A stretch of DNA of 61,743 nucleotides, from positions 1-61,743 of the forward strand of contig WGMX01000062.1 in NCBI GenBank assembly GCA_016124855.1. The letters are read 5' to 3'. Below the pieces are notes generated by a model, which worked only from the letters and a program-made list of their open reading frames with translations, was not told the origin of the DNA and did not search any database. The number at the start of each line of letters is the position of its first letter. Within the stretch, counting starts at the first letter, position 1. This document shows positions 23,562 to 32,458 of the stretch, in pieces. The translations under genes and the position numbers were made by a program. This DNA is from Anaerolineaceae bacterium (lineage in GTDB: Bacteria; Chloroflexota; Anaerolineae; Aggregatilineales; Phototrophicaceae).

Positions 23562-25058
23562 ATGGAAACTCTGACAGCATCTCCGAAAATCAACAGCTCA
23601 CCTCAAGTGCTGCTCGAAACGATGCAAGATTTGCGCCAAGAAGTGTTCGATGAAGGCAACGCCATATTCAAACGCTGGCAATCGTCCATCCGCCGCCGCA
23701 ATTTTCTGATTAGCGCCTGCAACTTGGCTTATTATCTTGCCCTCCGTAAGCGTGATTTACGCAGCTTGCAGGCTGAATTAACGCCTTGGGGTCTTTCGTC
23801 CCTAGGACGTATTGAAGCGCGTGTCCTGCCCAATCTGGATGCGGTCATTGCCACTTTGGGCGCGGTTTGTGGCGAGGATATTCCGCGCCCACGCGTGAGT
23901 TTATTTGCGCGGGGCGAGCGGGCTTTACAGCGTCAGACGCAGCAGGTATTTGGCGCAGAACCTAGCGAACGCCGCGTCCGTATTATGGTCACTATGCCAT
24001 CCGAAGCCGCAGCTGATTACGCCCTTATTCGGGATTTACTCGAAAATGGTATGGACTGCATTCGCATTAATTGTGCCCACGATACGGCTGATGAATGGGC
24101 GGCGATGATTAGTCATTTGCGTAAGGCCGAAACCGAAACTGGCCGCAAATGCAAAGTCGCTATGGATTTGGGCGGGCCGAAGATTCGCACTCAAAACGTG
24201 ATCGCACCAGAAGGTGGACGGCTTAAAATTGATGATAGGCTGCGATTGACCCTAAATGCGCCGCGTCATTCCCATGAATTCGCCTTCCAAGCCCAATGTT
24301 CGCTGCCACAACTTTTCAAACAGGTTCATGTTGGCGCACGGGTCTGGATTGATGATGGTAAACTCGGTTGTGTGATCGAGTCCCGTACATCCGAAGAATT
24401 GGTTCTACGGGTGACCCAAGCCAGCAGCAAGGGTGAGAAACTTAAACCGGAAAAAGGCATTAACTTTCCTGATACTGAACTCCGTTTACCCGCCCTCACC
24501 GATCAAGACATCAAGGACTTGGATTTTATCGCCCTTAATGCGGACATCATCAACTTTTCATTCGTTCAAGATGCCAGCGATGTGAAGCGGTTGCAAAAAG
24601 CGCTGGCCGAACGGCTCGACGATCCACATAAAATCGCGATTGTCGCCAAAATCGAAACCCAACGTGCCGTCCGTAATCTGCCCGAAATTATGGTTCAGGC
24701 AGCCGGACAAAATCCGTTCGGAGTGATGATCGCGCGCGGCGATCTGGCAGTCGAAATCGGTTATGAACGTCTGGCAGAAATGCAAGAAGAAATCCTCTGG
24801 CTGTGCGAGGCCGCCCGCGTTCCGGTAATCTGGGCAACGCAGGTGCTGGAAAACCTCGTTAAGAAAGGCCGTCCCTCGCGCGCCGAGATGACGGATGCCG
24901 CTATGTCTGAACGCTCGGAGTGTGTCATGCTCAACAAAGGGCCGTACATCCGCGAGGCAGTCACCATTTTGGATGATGTGCTGCGGCGCATGGCTGCCCA
25001 TCAATCCAAGAAAACGCCCCGGCTTCGCGCCTTACATTCTTGGCAGGACAAGTCATGA
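23562..25058 (+). CDS. Non-canonical pyruvate kinase-family protein
   Basis: A 498-residue protein. Residues 1-130 are a helical N-terminal extension not found in classical pyruvate kinase. Residues 135-490 are the pyruvate kinase barrel with inserted B domain: VRIMVTMPS, CIRINCAHDT, AMDLGGPKIRT, INFPDTELRLPALTDQD, IAIVAKIETQRAV, MIARGDLAVEIG and WATQVLENLVKKGRPSRAEMTDAAM. The usual VMLSGET motif is replaced by VMLNKGP, and the C-terminal allosteric domain is absent. The same layout is known in a plant plastid pyruvate kinase-like group (At3g49160 type, from memory). It may convert PEP and ADP to pyruvate and ATP, but the changed active-site motif and missing domain make another role possible. 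AAGGA precedes the ATG. Confidence 0.8.
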   Translation: METLTASPKINSSPQVLLETMQDLRQEVFDEGNAIFKRWQSSIRRRNFLISACNLAYYLALRKRDLRSLQAELTPWGLSSLGRIEARVLPNLDAVIATLGAVCGEDIPRPRVSLFARGERALQRQTQQVFGAEPSERRVRIMVTMPSEAAADYALIRDLLENGMDCIRINCAHDTADEWAAMISHLRKAETETGRKCKVAMDLGGPKIRTQNVIAPEGGRLKIDDRLRLTLNAPRHSHEFAFQAQCSLPQLFKQVHVGARVWIDDGKLGCVIESRTSEELVLRVTQASSKGEKLKPEKGINFPDTELRLPALTDQDIKDLDFIALNADIINFSFVQDASDVKRLQKALAERLDDPHKIAIVAKIETQRAVRNLPEIMVQAAGQNPFGVMIARGDLAVEIGYERLAEMQEEILWLCEAARVPVIWATQVLENLVKKGRPSRAEMTDAAMSERSECVMLNKGPYIREAVTILDDVLRRMAAHQSKKTPRLRALHSWQDKS

Positions 25059-25988
25059 GCCGGTAATACGTTGGGGATACTGCTCAAATACCCAGCGAAA
25101 CATGGTGTAACGCGCAGCTAATCCGGCATGGTCGCCATAACGGGCAAAGGTTGCGGTGACCAATTCCGGTGGAATGCGTCCGCTGCCACCGAGTAAATAA
25201 CGGTTAGTGGCCGCCTGCAACACCACATCATTGTGGGCGACCCAATCGCTGTAACCAAAAGCCCGTTCCAATGTGACCGCCGCTGTCCAATGACCAATCC
25301 CTTTAATTGCCATCAACCGCTTATAGGCTTCAGCCGGTGAAACTTCACGCAGCCCTTCCAGATCAAGCTGCCCGCTGGCAACCTGACTGGCAAGGTCGAT
25401 CATCAAGGCCATGCGTTTAAAAGTGATCTTCAGTGGCTTCAAATCATCAACCGTTGCGGCAGCAATTTGCTCCGCCGTCGGGAAGGCATAATAGATATGC
25501 TCATCATATTCCAGCATATTCCCTACCCACTCGACCAACCAGCGCTGGGCTTTCTGGGCCGTCACCCAACTAATTTGCTGTTCAATGATGGTTTCGATCA
25601 AGGCTTCAAAGACGCTGGAACTGCGTAATTCTGGTAAGCCAATTAACGGCTCAACCACCATCCACAAGTCGGATTCATTTGCTGCACAGGCGTAAAAAGC
25701 GCTTCTATCGTGCTGAAGCGGTAAGATGTGTTTGATGGTTTCAACAAGTGATTGATCATCGACATCACCGCTGCTGGTTACGACATTGACATCCAACTGC
25801 GGGTTATCAACCGCGCTACTGCCAGCCACCCGCAGCAGCGCCAACCCGCCAGCAGGCGACTGAACAACCCGCCAATAAGCAGAAGCACGTACTATATTCA
25901 GCGTCGGATGAGCAAACCGCGTCAAGAAATCCAGCAGCAGCCCGAAATTATACGGTGGTTTGGGATGTAATGTCGTTAAATGACGCAA
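25053..25988 (-). CDS. AlkA-type DNA-3-methyladenine glycosylase (HhH-GPD)
   Basis: A 311-residue protein. The C-terminal half is the HhH-GPD glycosylase: EALIETIIEQQISWVTAQKAQRWL, the hairpin LMAIKGIGHWTAAVTLERAFG and the catalytic Asp in VAHNDVVLQ. The N-terminal half resembles the AlkA_N/OGG domain. It removes alkylated purines (3-methyladenine and similar) in base excision repair. The K-G-I-G hairpin is intact. Its 3' end overlaps the convergent pyruvate kinase-like gene by 6 bases. It is alone in its transcript; the next minus-strand gene starts 1 kb upstream and ends before it. Confidence 0.87.
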   Translation of the reverse strand: MRHLTTLHPKPPYNFGLLLDFLTRFAHPTLNIVRASAYWRVVQSPAGGLALLRVAGSSAVDNPQLDVNVVTSSGDVDDQSLVETIKHILPLQHDRSAFYACAANESDLWMVVEPLIGLPELRSSSVFEALIETIIEQQISWVTAQKAQRWLVEWVGNMLEYDEHIYYAFPTAEQIAAATVDDLKPLKITFKRMALMIDLASQVASGQLDLEGLREVSPAEAYKRLMAIKGIGHWTAAVTLERAFGYSDWVAHNDVVLQAATNRYLLGGSGRIPPELVTATFARYGDHAGLAARYTMFRWVFEQYPQRITGS

Positions 25989-26018
25989 CTGAACCTCACC
26001 ATACTTTTGTTTCGATGT

Positions 26019-27128
26019 TTAGCCCAGAGCAAGATCGCCGAGAACAGCAAATGCTTCCCATTCTGATTTACCCCAGACAATCAATTCGGCTTCGAATGCC
26101 AGTTCACGGATTGTCCCATCGTTTTCCACGACCCGTACCATCCCTTTGCCCGGTTTGTCATAGAGCACATAAGCCAGTGATTGACCATCGGGTGACAGTG
26201 CTAAACGAACACCCAGTTTATCCTTTAGCACACGTATCAACGTCAAATGATCCGCTTTATATACCCGCAAAAGAGAACTGCCGACAAAAGTGCGGAACAC
26301 CCGCAGCGAGTTATCACCGGCGGTCTGGCTGCGAATGGCCGGAAAAGAGGTTTCAGTGATTTGTTGACCTTTACCAGTCGCCGCGTTAATCAACACGGAA
26401 ATGGATTGGTCGAACGCTTCCACATAATAGGTATCCCCTGCGTAAGTCACCGGCATGGGATAGATATTATAGAGTTTATTCGCCTTAACGACACTATTAT
26501 TGGGCGCATACAGCGTCAGTGTTAGCTCATCAGTTCCCGATTTCACGGTACGCAAGATGACACCATTTGCAACCGCCGCCACGCCATCTACAATTTGTTC
26601 TGGATTGAGCTGCGCCACCAGATGATGGGTGTTATCTGATGGGGAAAAATAGATCAACTGACCAGCCACATATTGGCTGCGCCCTTTGGTTTCCATCTCC
26701 ATCCGCACAAAATATAACCGCGTCCCATCATACGACCACGTCGGATAATACAATTGAAATACGTGCGTTGGCGGCACAGGCCGATCAAACAAACCGCCGC
26801 GCGGATTGATCGCTTCGACCTCGCGCGTCACCAAATTCATCAGAAACAAATTGTAGCGGTTGACGTTATTGAGCGCTTTGTCACGCTTATACGTTCCGTA
26901 AGCCAGCCACTGCCCATCAGGCGACAAATTTCCATCCAGCAAAGGCGCTAACGTCTCACCCGCAGCCGGTTCAACCAATAGCGTCGCCTCGCCATCGACC
27001 GCTGAAACGCTGTACCATTTATTTTGTCTTTGGGCGATAATCGGCGGCGGGCTTTTCACATCTTGTGCCGCCGCCGGAAAACCGGTGGAAAGGATTATCA
27101 CCGCCAGAACAATTAACTTTCGTGTCAT
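26019..27128 (-). CDS. Secreted TolB-like beta-propeller protein (paralogue 1 of 3)
   Basis: A 369-residue protein with a signal peptide ending PAAAQD and a mature part rich in WD40/TolB-like repeats. The repeat hallmarks are LSPDGQWLAYGTY, YPTWSYDGTRLYFVR and LSPDGQSLAYVLYDKPGKG. It belongs with the next two genes: all share IIAxxxxKxYxVSxxDG at the mature N-terminus, a HxLVAxLxP turn and the final IREL..E motif. The propeller probably reads or binds envelope components in the cell wall space. It is the last gene of the minus-strand cluster, 67 bases after its paralogue. Confidence 0.8.
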   Translation of the reverse strand: MTRKLIVLAVIILSTGFPAAAQDVKSPPPIIAQRQNKWYSVSAVDGEATLLVEPAAGETLAPLLDGNLSPDGQWLAYGTYKRDKALNNVNRYNLFLMNLVTREVEAINPRGGLFDRPVPPTHVFQLYYPTWSYDGTRLYFVRMEMETKGRSQYVAGQLIYFSPSDNTHHLVAQLNPEQIVDGVAAVANGVILRTVKSGTDELTLTLYAPNNSVVKANKLYNIYPMPVTYAGDTYYVEAFDQSISVLINAATGKGQQITETSFPAIRSQTAGDNSLRVFRTFVGSSLLRVYKADHLTLIRVLKDKLGVRLALSPDGQSLAYVLYDKPGKGMVRVVENDGTIRELAFEAELIVWGKSEWEAFAVLGDLALG

Positions 27129-27195
27129 GCCATCTCATCCCTAGTCTATCGACTTTTCACCACAAAACACTCCGAAAACGGACGTCATCACCGTT

Positions 27196-28296
27196 CTAGC
27201 CCCTCGGCTCTTGATAAAACACGATCTGCTCAGGCGCACTCCAAAAAATATCGGACGCCACAAAAGGGAGTTCACGTTCCGAGCCATCAGCTTCGAGAAT
27301 GCGAATGGGAACGTTCAGCGTCAGGTCGTATTGCAAATAGGCTACTGACTGACCATCCGGCGCAACACTGTAACGAACGCCATAAATGTCCTCAATGATT
27401 TTGGGAATTCGCACTTTGTCGGGCCGCAGCACACGATACCAACTCACGGTATTGATGGTATGAATGACCATAAGCGATTGATCGCCCGCTAAGCGACTGC
27501 GTCCCACCGGATAGAAACCATCCGCCAAAAGCCGCTGTTCGCCAGTCTCGATGTTAATAAGGGCGCTCACAGAACCGGAATGTTCACCGATTCCGTAATA
27601 ATCTTGGCCCTCAAATCGCAGCGGTTCGGGATACAAATTTACAACCATGTTTTCATTCACCACACGGTTATCGGATGCGTAGAGCGTTACCGGCTGGTCA
27701 GCGCCGAGTCCACCAAAGTAATGCACGATGATGCCGCCTTCAACCGCCATCAAGTCTTGCACAAACAGCCTCGGATCAAGCCGCGCCACCAGCTTATGAG
27801 TCACGTTCATCACATCGTAATAAGCCAACTGTACCGATGCCTTTTTTCCGCGCCCTGAATTGTCAACTTCCGTTCGCAAGTAATACAAGCGCGAAGCATC
27901 CACCGACCAAGTTGGATAATCCAACCGGTAGTGATAATCCTTGTGAGCAGGCTTATCAAAGACTGTTCCATTTGGTTGAAAGGACTCAGTTTTGCCACTC
28001 TTTACATCCAACAGAAACAGACTGACCACATAACCATTCGGGTCTTCAGGGTCGGTCTGGGTGGCATACACCATGTGCTTTCCATCGGGCGACAAACGGG
28101 CAAACCGCTTCAGAAAAAACGTCTGTCCGGGCGGCGGTTCAACCAGAACACTGGCTGATCCATCCACAGACGAAACGGCATACAGCTTGTTGTCTGCCAG
28201 CGCAATAATCGGCGCTGCTCCGGCATTATCTTGTGCCTGAACCACACTCACCGAAACCAGCAGCAGCACCGCAATCATCCATAACTTACGCATCAT
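27196..28296 (-). CDS. Secreted TolB-like beta-propeller protein (paralogue 2 of 3)
   Basis: A 366-residue protein with a signal peptide (MRKLW, cleavage after VQAQD). Propeller signatures are RLSPDGKHMVYATQ, YPTWSVDASRLYYLR and VAPDGQSVAYLQYD. MTHKLVARLDPRL repeats the paralogue-specific segment. It starts 11 bases after the third paralogue's stop, so the genes are in one operon. ATG-ATG allows two starts one codon apart. The paralogues are diverged enough to be old duplications. Confidence 0.8.
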   Translation of the reverse strand: MMRKLWMIAVLLLVSVSVVQAQDNAGAAPIIALADNKLYAVSSVDGSASVLVEPPPGQTFFLKRFARLSPDGKHMVYATQTDPEDPNGYVVSLFLLDVKSGKTESFQPNGTVFDKPAHKDYHYRLDYPTWSVDASRLYYLRTEVDNSGRGKKASVQLAYYDVMNVTHKLVARLDPRLFVQDLMAVEGGIIVHYFGGLGADQPVTLYASDNRVVNENMVVNLYPEPLRFEGQDYYGIGEHSGSVSALINIETGEQRLLADGFYPVGRSRLAGDQSLMVIHTINTVSWYRVLRPDKVRIPKIIEDIYGVRYSVAPDGQSVAYLQYDLTLNVPIRILEADGSERELPFVASDIFWSAPEQIVFYQEPRG

Positions 28297-28307
28297 CCCA
28301 CCCTACC

Positions 28308-29408
28308 TTAGCTCGGCGCATAAAACGACACATACTCAGTCGTACCCCACAGGATTTGGCCGGCCTCAAAATCCAATTTGCGAACCTTGCCATTCATATC
28401 CATGATCTGAATTGGCGCGGTCGGCCCTTGATCGTAGATCATATAAGCCAGTTGTTGACCATCCGGTGAAATCGCGTAGGTCAATCCTGACGTATTTTTG
28501 ATGGTGGTGATCGGGGTATGATAATCTGCGCCATAAACATAATAGATATTGAAGTCGTCCTGTGTGGTAAAGACATGCATCGACTGATCGCCATTCATCA
28601 GGCTTTGTTCAGCCGGATAATAACCACTCTTGAAGGGCTGCTTTTCGCCGGTCTTGGCGTTCACGGCGTAATCAATATTGCCAAAGTCTTTCAACTGTGT
28701 GTAATACAAGGCATCCTTATCACGCAGCGTATACAGATAGGGGAAATCCATCTCGATTTGTTTCAGCATCCGGTTGTTCGGGTCGTACAAATTCATGGTG
28801 GTCGTGCTGCTAAATCCCGCGCTGTACCATCGCATGACAATCCCTTCAGGAACGGCCTGCAAATTGTCCAGCAGATTTTTGGGGTCAAGCCGCGCTACCA
28901 ATTCATGCTTATCTTTTAACACGTCATAATAAGCAAACTGCGTCGGTTTATTTATAGTTGTCGCCACCGAACTAATCGTTCTGCGAAAGTAATAAATGCG
29001 CTGACCGTCGTATGACCATGTTGCCATCGTCAGGTCAAAACGCTCATTTTTACCCGCTGGCACATCGAAAACGCCGCCGCTTGGCACCACCGTTTTCGTC
29101 GTACCATCTGCAATCGTCACCAACTTCAAATTGGATATAAAATCTTTAGGGTCGGTATCGTATGAACTTTGGCTGACATATACCAGCGTTTTCCCATCCG
29201 GTGAAAGGCTGCCATAGCGGAACCAGACCATCTCCTGATTCTCTGCCGACGGATCAGCCAGCAGTCGTGAAGAGCCATCTTCCGGGGATACCGCGTACAC
29301 CTTGCCATCCCGCATCGCAATTATTGGGGATGATTCGGATTTATCCTGAGCCTTCGCCGCCGTCACCGACAGCACCAGCACAGTTATCAAGATTAGAATC
29401 TTTCGCAT
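28308..29408 (-). CDS. Secreted TolB-like beta-propeller protein (paralogue 3 of 3)
   Basis: A 366-residue protein with a signal peptide (MRKILILITVLVLSVTAAKAQD). Propeller blades are marked by GSLSPDGKTLVYVSQ, MATWSYDGQRIYYFRR and AISPDGQQLAYMIYDQG. The frame is open to 29447, but GGAGG 4 bases before the MRKI start sets 29408. It is the first of the three tandem copies, about 100 bases downstream of the lipoprotein gene, with a heptad repeat between. Confidence 0.8.
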   Translation of the reverse strand: MRKILILITVLVLSVTAAKAQDKSESSPIIAMRDGKVYAVSPEDGSSRLLADPSAENQEMVWFRYGSLSPDGKTLVYVSQSSYDTDPKDFISNLKLVTIADGTTKTVVPSGGVFDVPAGKNERFDLTMATWSYDGQRIYYFRRTISSVATTINKPTQFAYYDVLKDKHELVARLDPKNLLDNLQAVPEGIVMRWYSAGFSSTTTMNLYDPNNRMLKQIEMDFPYLYTLRDKDALYYTQLKDFGNIDYAVNAKTGEKQPFKSGYYPAEQSLMNGDQSMHVFTTQDDFNIYYVYGADYHTPITTIKNTSGLTYAISPDGQQLAYMIYDQGPTAPIQIMDMNGKVRKLDFEAGQILWGTTEYVSFYAPS

Positions 29409-29483
29409 TTTTCCTCCATCAACAAGCAGCGTAAAACTCACCCACATTTCGTCAGTGGGTTATTGTGTATTGTATGGGTCTTC

Positions 29484-29518
29484 GACGAATGACGATTGAC
29501 TAAAGACTGACGACTAAT
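29484..29518 (-). repeat. Heptad repeat copy at the lipoprotein gene end
   Basis: Read on the minus strand, TAGTCGTC is followed by AGTCTTT, AGTCAATCGTC and a TCGTC echo. The TAG at 29514-29516 is the stop codon of the lipoprotein gene. Confidence 0.55.
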
Positions 29519-30440
29519 ATGGCCCCATTGCCCGACCGTCAGACAGTAATACAAACACTTGTCCGCTCTGACCATCTGCCAGCAGCACGCCGTTCTGGAA
29601 CTTCTGCGTCACCATCTTCGTACCTTGCTCCGGCGTCTTGGCAAATCCCAAAGCATCCTGTACACCCGGTAAACCACGCCACACCGCGCCAAAGCCTTGC
29701 GAAGGAGCCATCATCCCCTCAGGGACAACAAGGTCGCCCTGCTGCACCGGCGGCGCATTCAACGCGTACCAGTAATGACTCTGGATTGGCGAAATAGCCC
29801 ATATTTCGCCGGTTGGTGAGTAATACATCACACCCCGTTCGAAAATTTGCAATGTCCCTTGCAGGTTGGCTGCGCCTTCAATCGGGCAGCCCAGCGCCGT
29901 AGCAATGTCCACATTCTCTGACCAGCGCGTACCAAAAGCGACATCTGCCTGCGACGGACAAGCTGGCCCAAGCGCTAATGTCACTGGCACATTCGATGTC
30001 GCACCACCGAGCAGTGCTGGTGGGATAATCGCGCCGCCGTCCGCCCCATTATCTACCTCGCCCAAGAATACGCCGATATAAGGTGTAGCGCTGGCCGTTG
30101 GAATCACCGCAAGAGTAGCTGTCGGTGGATTGGCGGCAGCGATAGCCTGCTGCTGTTCAGCGTTGGGCGTCGGCGAGATATAAACCGTCACCAATATTTT
30201 CGGTTGTATGGCGGGTGGCGTGAATGTCGCGATTCCACCGCTGGTATTCGAGCACCCTACTATCAATAACATAACTGCTAGTGTCAGCGCCACAACCCAA
30301 AGGCTGGATTTTATGCTCCGCCAAATGGCTGATAAGCCGCATTTTCCACAGCGGCATTGTTGATTTTCAACTTGCAGCTTGTAACTTGCAACTCGAAACC
30401 GTTCTTGAGTATTGACTGGCGACTGACGACTATTCATCAC
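29514..30440 (-). CDS. Lipoprotein with LGFP-like repeats
   Basis: A 308-residue ORF from GTG (30440) or ATG (30437). The first 28 residues are translated from heptad repeats (SRQSPVN, then VASYKLQVENQQ) and the real start may lie later. A lipoprotein signal with lipobox IVGC precedes a Thr/Pro/Ala-rich linker. The C-terminal half has two repeats of the LGFP type (ALGCPIEGAANLQGTLQIFERGVMYY and ALGFAKTPEQGTKMVTQKFQNGVLL). This suggests a cell-wall-bound lipoprotein. It overlaps the upstream gene by 11 bases and its TAG lies inside a heptad repeat. Confidence 0.7.
   Translation of the reverse strand: MMNSRQSPVNTQERFRVASYKLQVENQQCRCGKCGLSAIWRSIKSSLWVVALTLAVMLLIVGCSNTSGGIATFTPPAIQPKILVTVYISPTPNAEQQQAIAAANPPTATLAVIPTASATPYIGVFLGEVDNGADGGAIIPPALLGGATSNVPVTLALGPACPSQADVAFGTRWSENVDIATALGCPIEGAANLQGTLQIFERGVMYYSPTGEIWAISPIQSHYWYALNAPPVQQGDLVVPEGMMAPSQGFGAVWRGLPGVQDALGFAKTPEQGTKMVTQKFQNGVLLADGQSGQVFVLLSDGRAMGPY
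30369..30399 (-). repeat. Second heptad repeat (AAGTTRC type)
   Basis: On the minus strand GAGTTGC, AAGTTAC, AAGCTGC and AAGTTGA follow each other with a strict 7-base period inside the 5' part of the lipoprotein ORF. It differs from the AGTCNNN repeat that lies 10-35 bases away. Confidence 0.5.
30412..30434 (-). repeat. Heptad repeat copy at the DUF2723-type gene end
   Basis: On the minus strand the run is TAGTCGTC, AGTCGCC, AGTCAATA. The TAG (30430-30432) is the stop codon of the DUF2723-type gene, and the run is also the 5' end of the next ORF. Confidence 0.55.
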
Positions 30441-32427
30441 ACTTCACCGCCGTGTTAAACGTGTATTCATTATCAAACGAACCATCTGATAATTGGCGAT
30501 ATAACCCATAAGCAATGCTGTCGGCATTTGAAAGACGCGGCAGAGCATATACATCATGCACCACTTCGCCAGCCAGCCAACTGGTCAGCGGTCGCCAGCC
30601 ATAAACCGGTGCCGACTCATCCGCCTGTGCAATCATTGCCCCATCCTTATCCAGCAAATGAACGTAGACACTCAAGTCATGGTCGGGCGTGCCGGTCGCT
30701 ACCCAATTCACTTGCAGTTCAATCATAGTTGGCTTGCATACAATTGATTCACTGTTGACCACAACTCCCGGTTTGTCCTGAACTGTCGCCATGATCGGGC
30801 TAATGCCAATCTCCACCAGATGCGAACCTGCCGACTGCAAGTACACCGGACGACCGAGCTGCTCTTCCCACCAACTCACAGGTCGATTGTAAAACGTAAA
30901 ATCAGCCGTGACCAATTCTCGTCTGTCTGTGTTGACCAGCCTCTTAAAGTCCGCTTTGTGCGTCACCAATGTAACGGTCGGCAGTTCACCCAGCAAATCC
31001 TGCGCGAAAGCCACCGCATAATAACGCGGCCCCCAATCCAGCATCAACACCGCGCCATCCGGAACGCCTTTCGCCAGTTCGATTGTCTCTAAACCGGTAG
31101 GATTAGTCGTCATCTCGCGTATAAACGGCTGATTTTGCGCGATCAAATATCCCGCACTGACAGCAACAACAATCCCCAACACAACCATTGGCGCGATTGA
31201 TCTACGCGCCAGTTTACGGTTGGAGGTTTCTGCTGTTAAATTTTCTTGAATTTTCACGGTGTCTGTGTGGTTAAATAATTGAATTACCCGCTCTGCCAGC
31301 AGTAACCAGCCAAAAGCCAGCGCCAGAGTCACCGGCAAAATCAGCGCTGAGAGAATATCGGTGTAATACAGCACATGAAATCCGTAAGCCACGCCGCCGC
31401 TTATCAGCATCGTAACCGCCACTTTGCGCCGTGCCGGATTCCAAAGCGCGATGATTAAGCCGATTAATCCCAAGAGAATGCCAGCCAGAGTCACATCGGT
31501 GATGAGGACGTTATTCACCAGATTGAAATTGGCGATCAATCCGGCATTGGTCGTCGGCGTGCCGATAAAACGCGAGGCTTCCCGCCCCAAAAATTGATCC
31601 CAAAAACCGTTCCATGTACCCGGCTCACCATACACCCATTTCGCGCCCGCGTTCGCCCGCAGCGGCAAGTAGAGGTACTGCAAAAATCCCAGCAGACCCA
31701 GCACCAGACAAATCGCCACGCGTCGAACTACGGGCCAATATTCCTTAAACCTATTCTTCCCGGCTTGCCCTGCTGCCGAAGGCCGCCGAAGGTTAGGAGT
31801 GAAGGCAATAATCTCCCCACACACCGCATAAATCAGTGCCGGAGCAGCCATCGCAATCGCCCGATGATGAAAAGCGCCGATGCCACCTAACAGTGCCAAC
31901 CAATATACCCGCCCGCGTATCGGTTCACGCCACAGCGCGATCAAAAATAACGCAACCAGAATCATCAAACCGAACGAATAGACCTCGGCAATCGACTCAT
32001 GTACCCACACTGTCCGCGTCAACCCGTACAGCAGTACCATCCCACCCGCCAGTACATAGACTTGTATCTTGCTCGTTCCCTCGTTTATGTTGGCTAGTTG
32101 GGGAGCGGGTTCTTGAACATGCACTGCCAGCATATACATCAACGCCAGCGCGATCATCCCATAGATCAATGAGGTCAGACCCGGCGCAGTCGCGGCGGTA
32201 ATGCCCAGCGCACGCAAGCCCGCCACCAAAATATTCCCCACCATCACGTACAGCGGATAACCGGTCGCATGGAGTGTTCCCCATTGGTTGAGGACGTTCT
32301 GCGTTTCACCCACGTCGATCATGTAGTAATGTTCGGAACCGTTGGGGATGGTTTGCAGCGTCGAAAGATACGCCACCAGTAAAATTGCGAGGACAATCAA
32401 GTCAATGATTCGTTTCAAAGTTGCCAA
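30430..32427 (-). CDS. DUF2723-type multi-pass membrane protein, glycosyltransferase-like
   Basis: A 665-residue protein with about ten membrane helices in the first two thirds and a soluble C-terminal part. The first loop carries YYMIDVGETQNVLNQWGTLHATGYPLYVMVG, the typical DUF2723 (protein O-mannosyltransferase-like, GT-C-like) segment with the conserved Asp and the GYPLY pattern. GT-C enzymes transfer sugars from lipid carriers on the outer face of the membrane. The activity here is inferred from the fold only. It lies between a larger membrane protein and a lipoprotein gene, in one operon. Confidence 0.78.
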   Translation of the reverse strand: MATLKRIIDLIVLAILLVAYLSTLQTIPNGSEHYYMIDVGETQNVLNQWGTLHATGYPLYVMVGNILVAGLRALGITAATAPGLTSLIYGMIALALMYMLAVHVQEPAPQLANINEGTSKIQVYVLAGGMVLLYGLTRTVWVHESIAEVYSFGLMILVALFLIALWREPIRGRVYWLALLGGIGAFHHRAIAMAAPALIYAVCGEIIAFTPNLRRPSAAGQAGKNRFKEYWPVVRRVAICLVLGLLGFLQYLYLPLRANAGAKWVYGEPGTWNGFWDQFLGREASRFIGTPTTNAGLIANFNLVNNVLITDVTLAGILLGLIGLIIALWNPARRKVAVTMLISGGVAYGFHVLYYTDILSALILPVTLALAFGWLLLAERVIQLFNHTDTVKIQENLTAETSNRKLARRSIAPMVVLGIVVAVSAGYLIAQNQPFIREMTTNPTGLETIELAKGVPDGAVLMLDWGPRYYAVAFAQDLLGELPTVTLVTHKADFKRLVNTDRRELVTADFTFYNRPVSWWEEQLGRPVYLQSAGSHLVEIGISPIMATVQDKPGVVVNSESIVCKPTMIELQVNWVATGTPDHDLSVYVHLLDKDGAMIAQADESAPVYGWRPLTSWLAGEVVHDVYALPRLSNADSIAYGLYRQLSDGSFDNEYTFNTAVKCDE

Positions 32428-32442
32428 TTCCTAATCCTAAAC

Positions 32443-32458
32443 CGTTGACTGACGACTA
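32443..32458 (-). repeat. Heptad repeat copy at the end of the large membrane protein gene
   Basis: On the minus strand TAGTCGTCAGTCAAC. The TAG (32456-32458) is the stop codon of the 832-codon gene. Confidence 0.5.
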
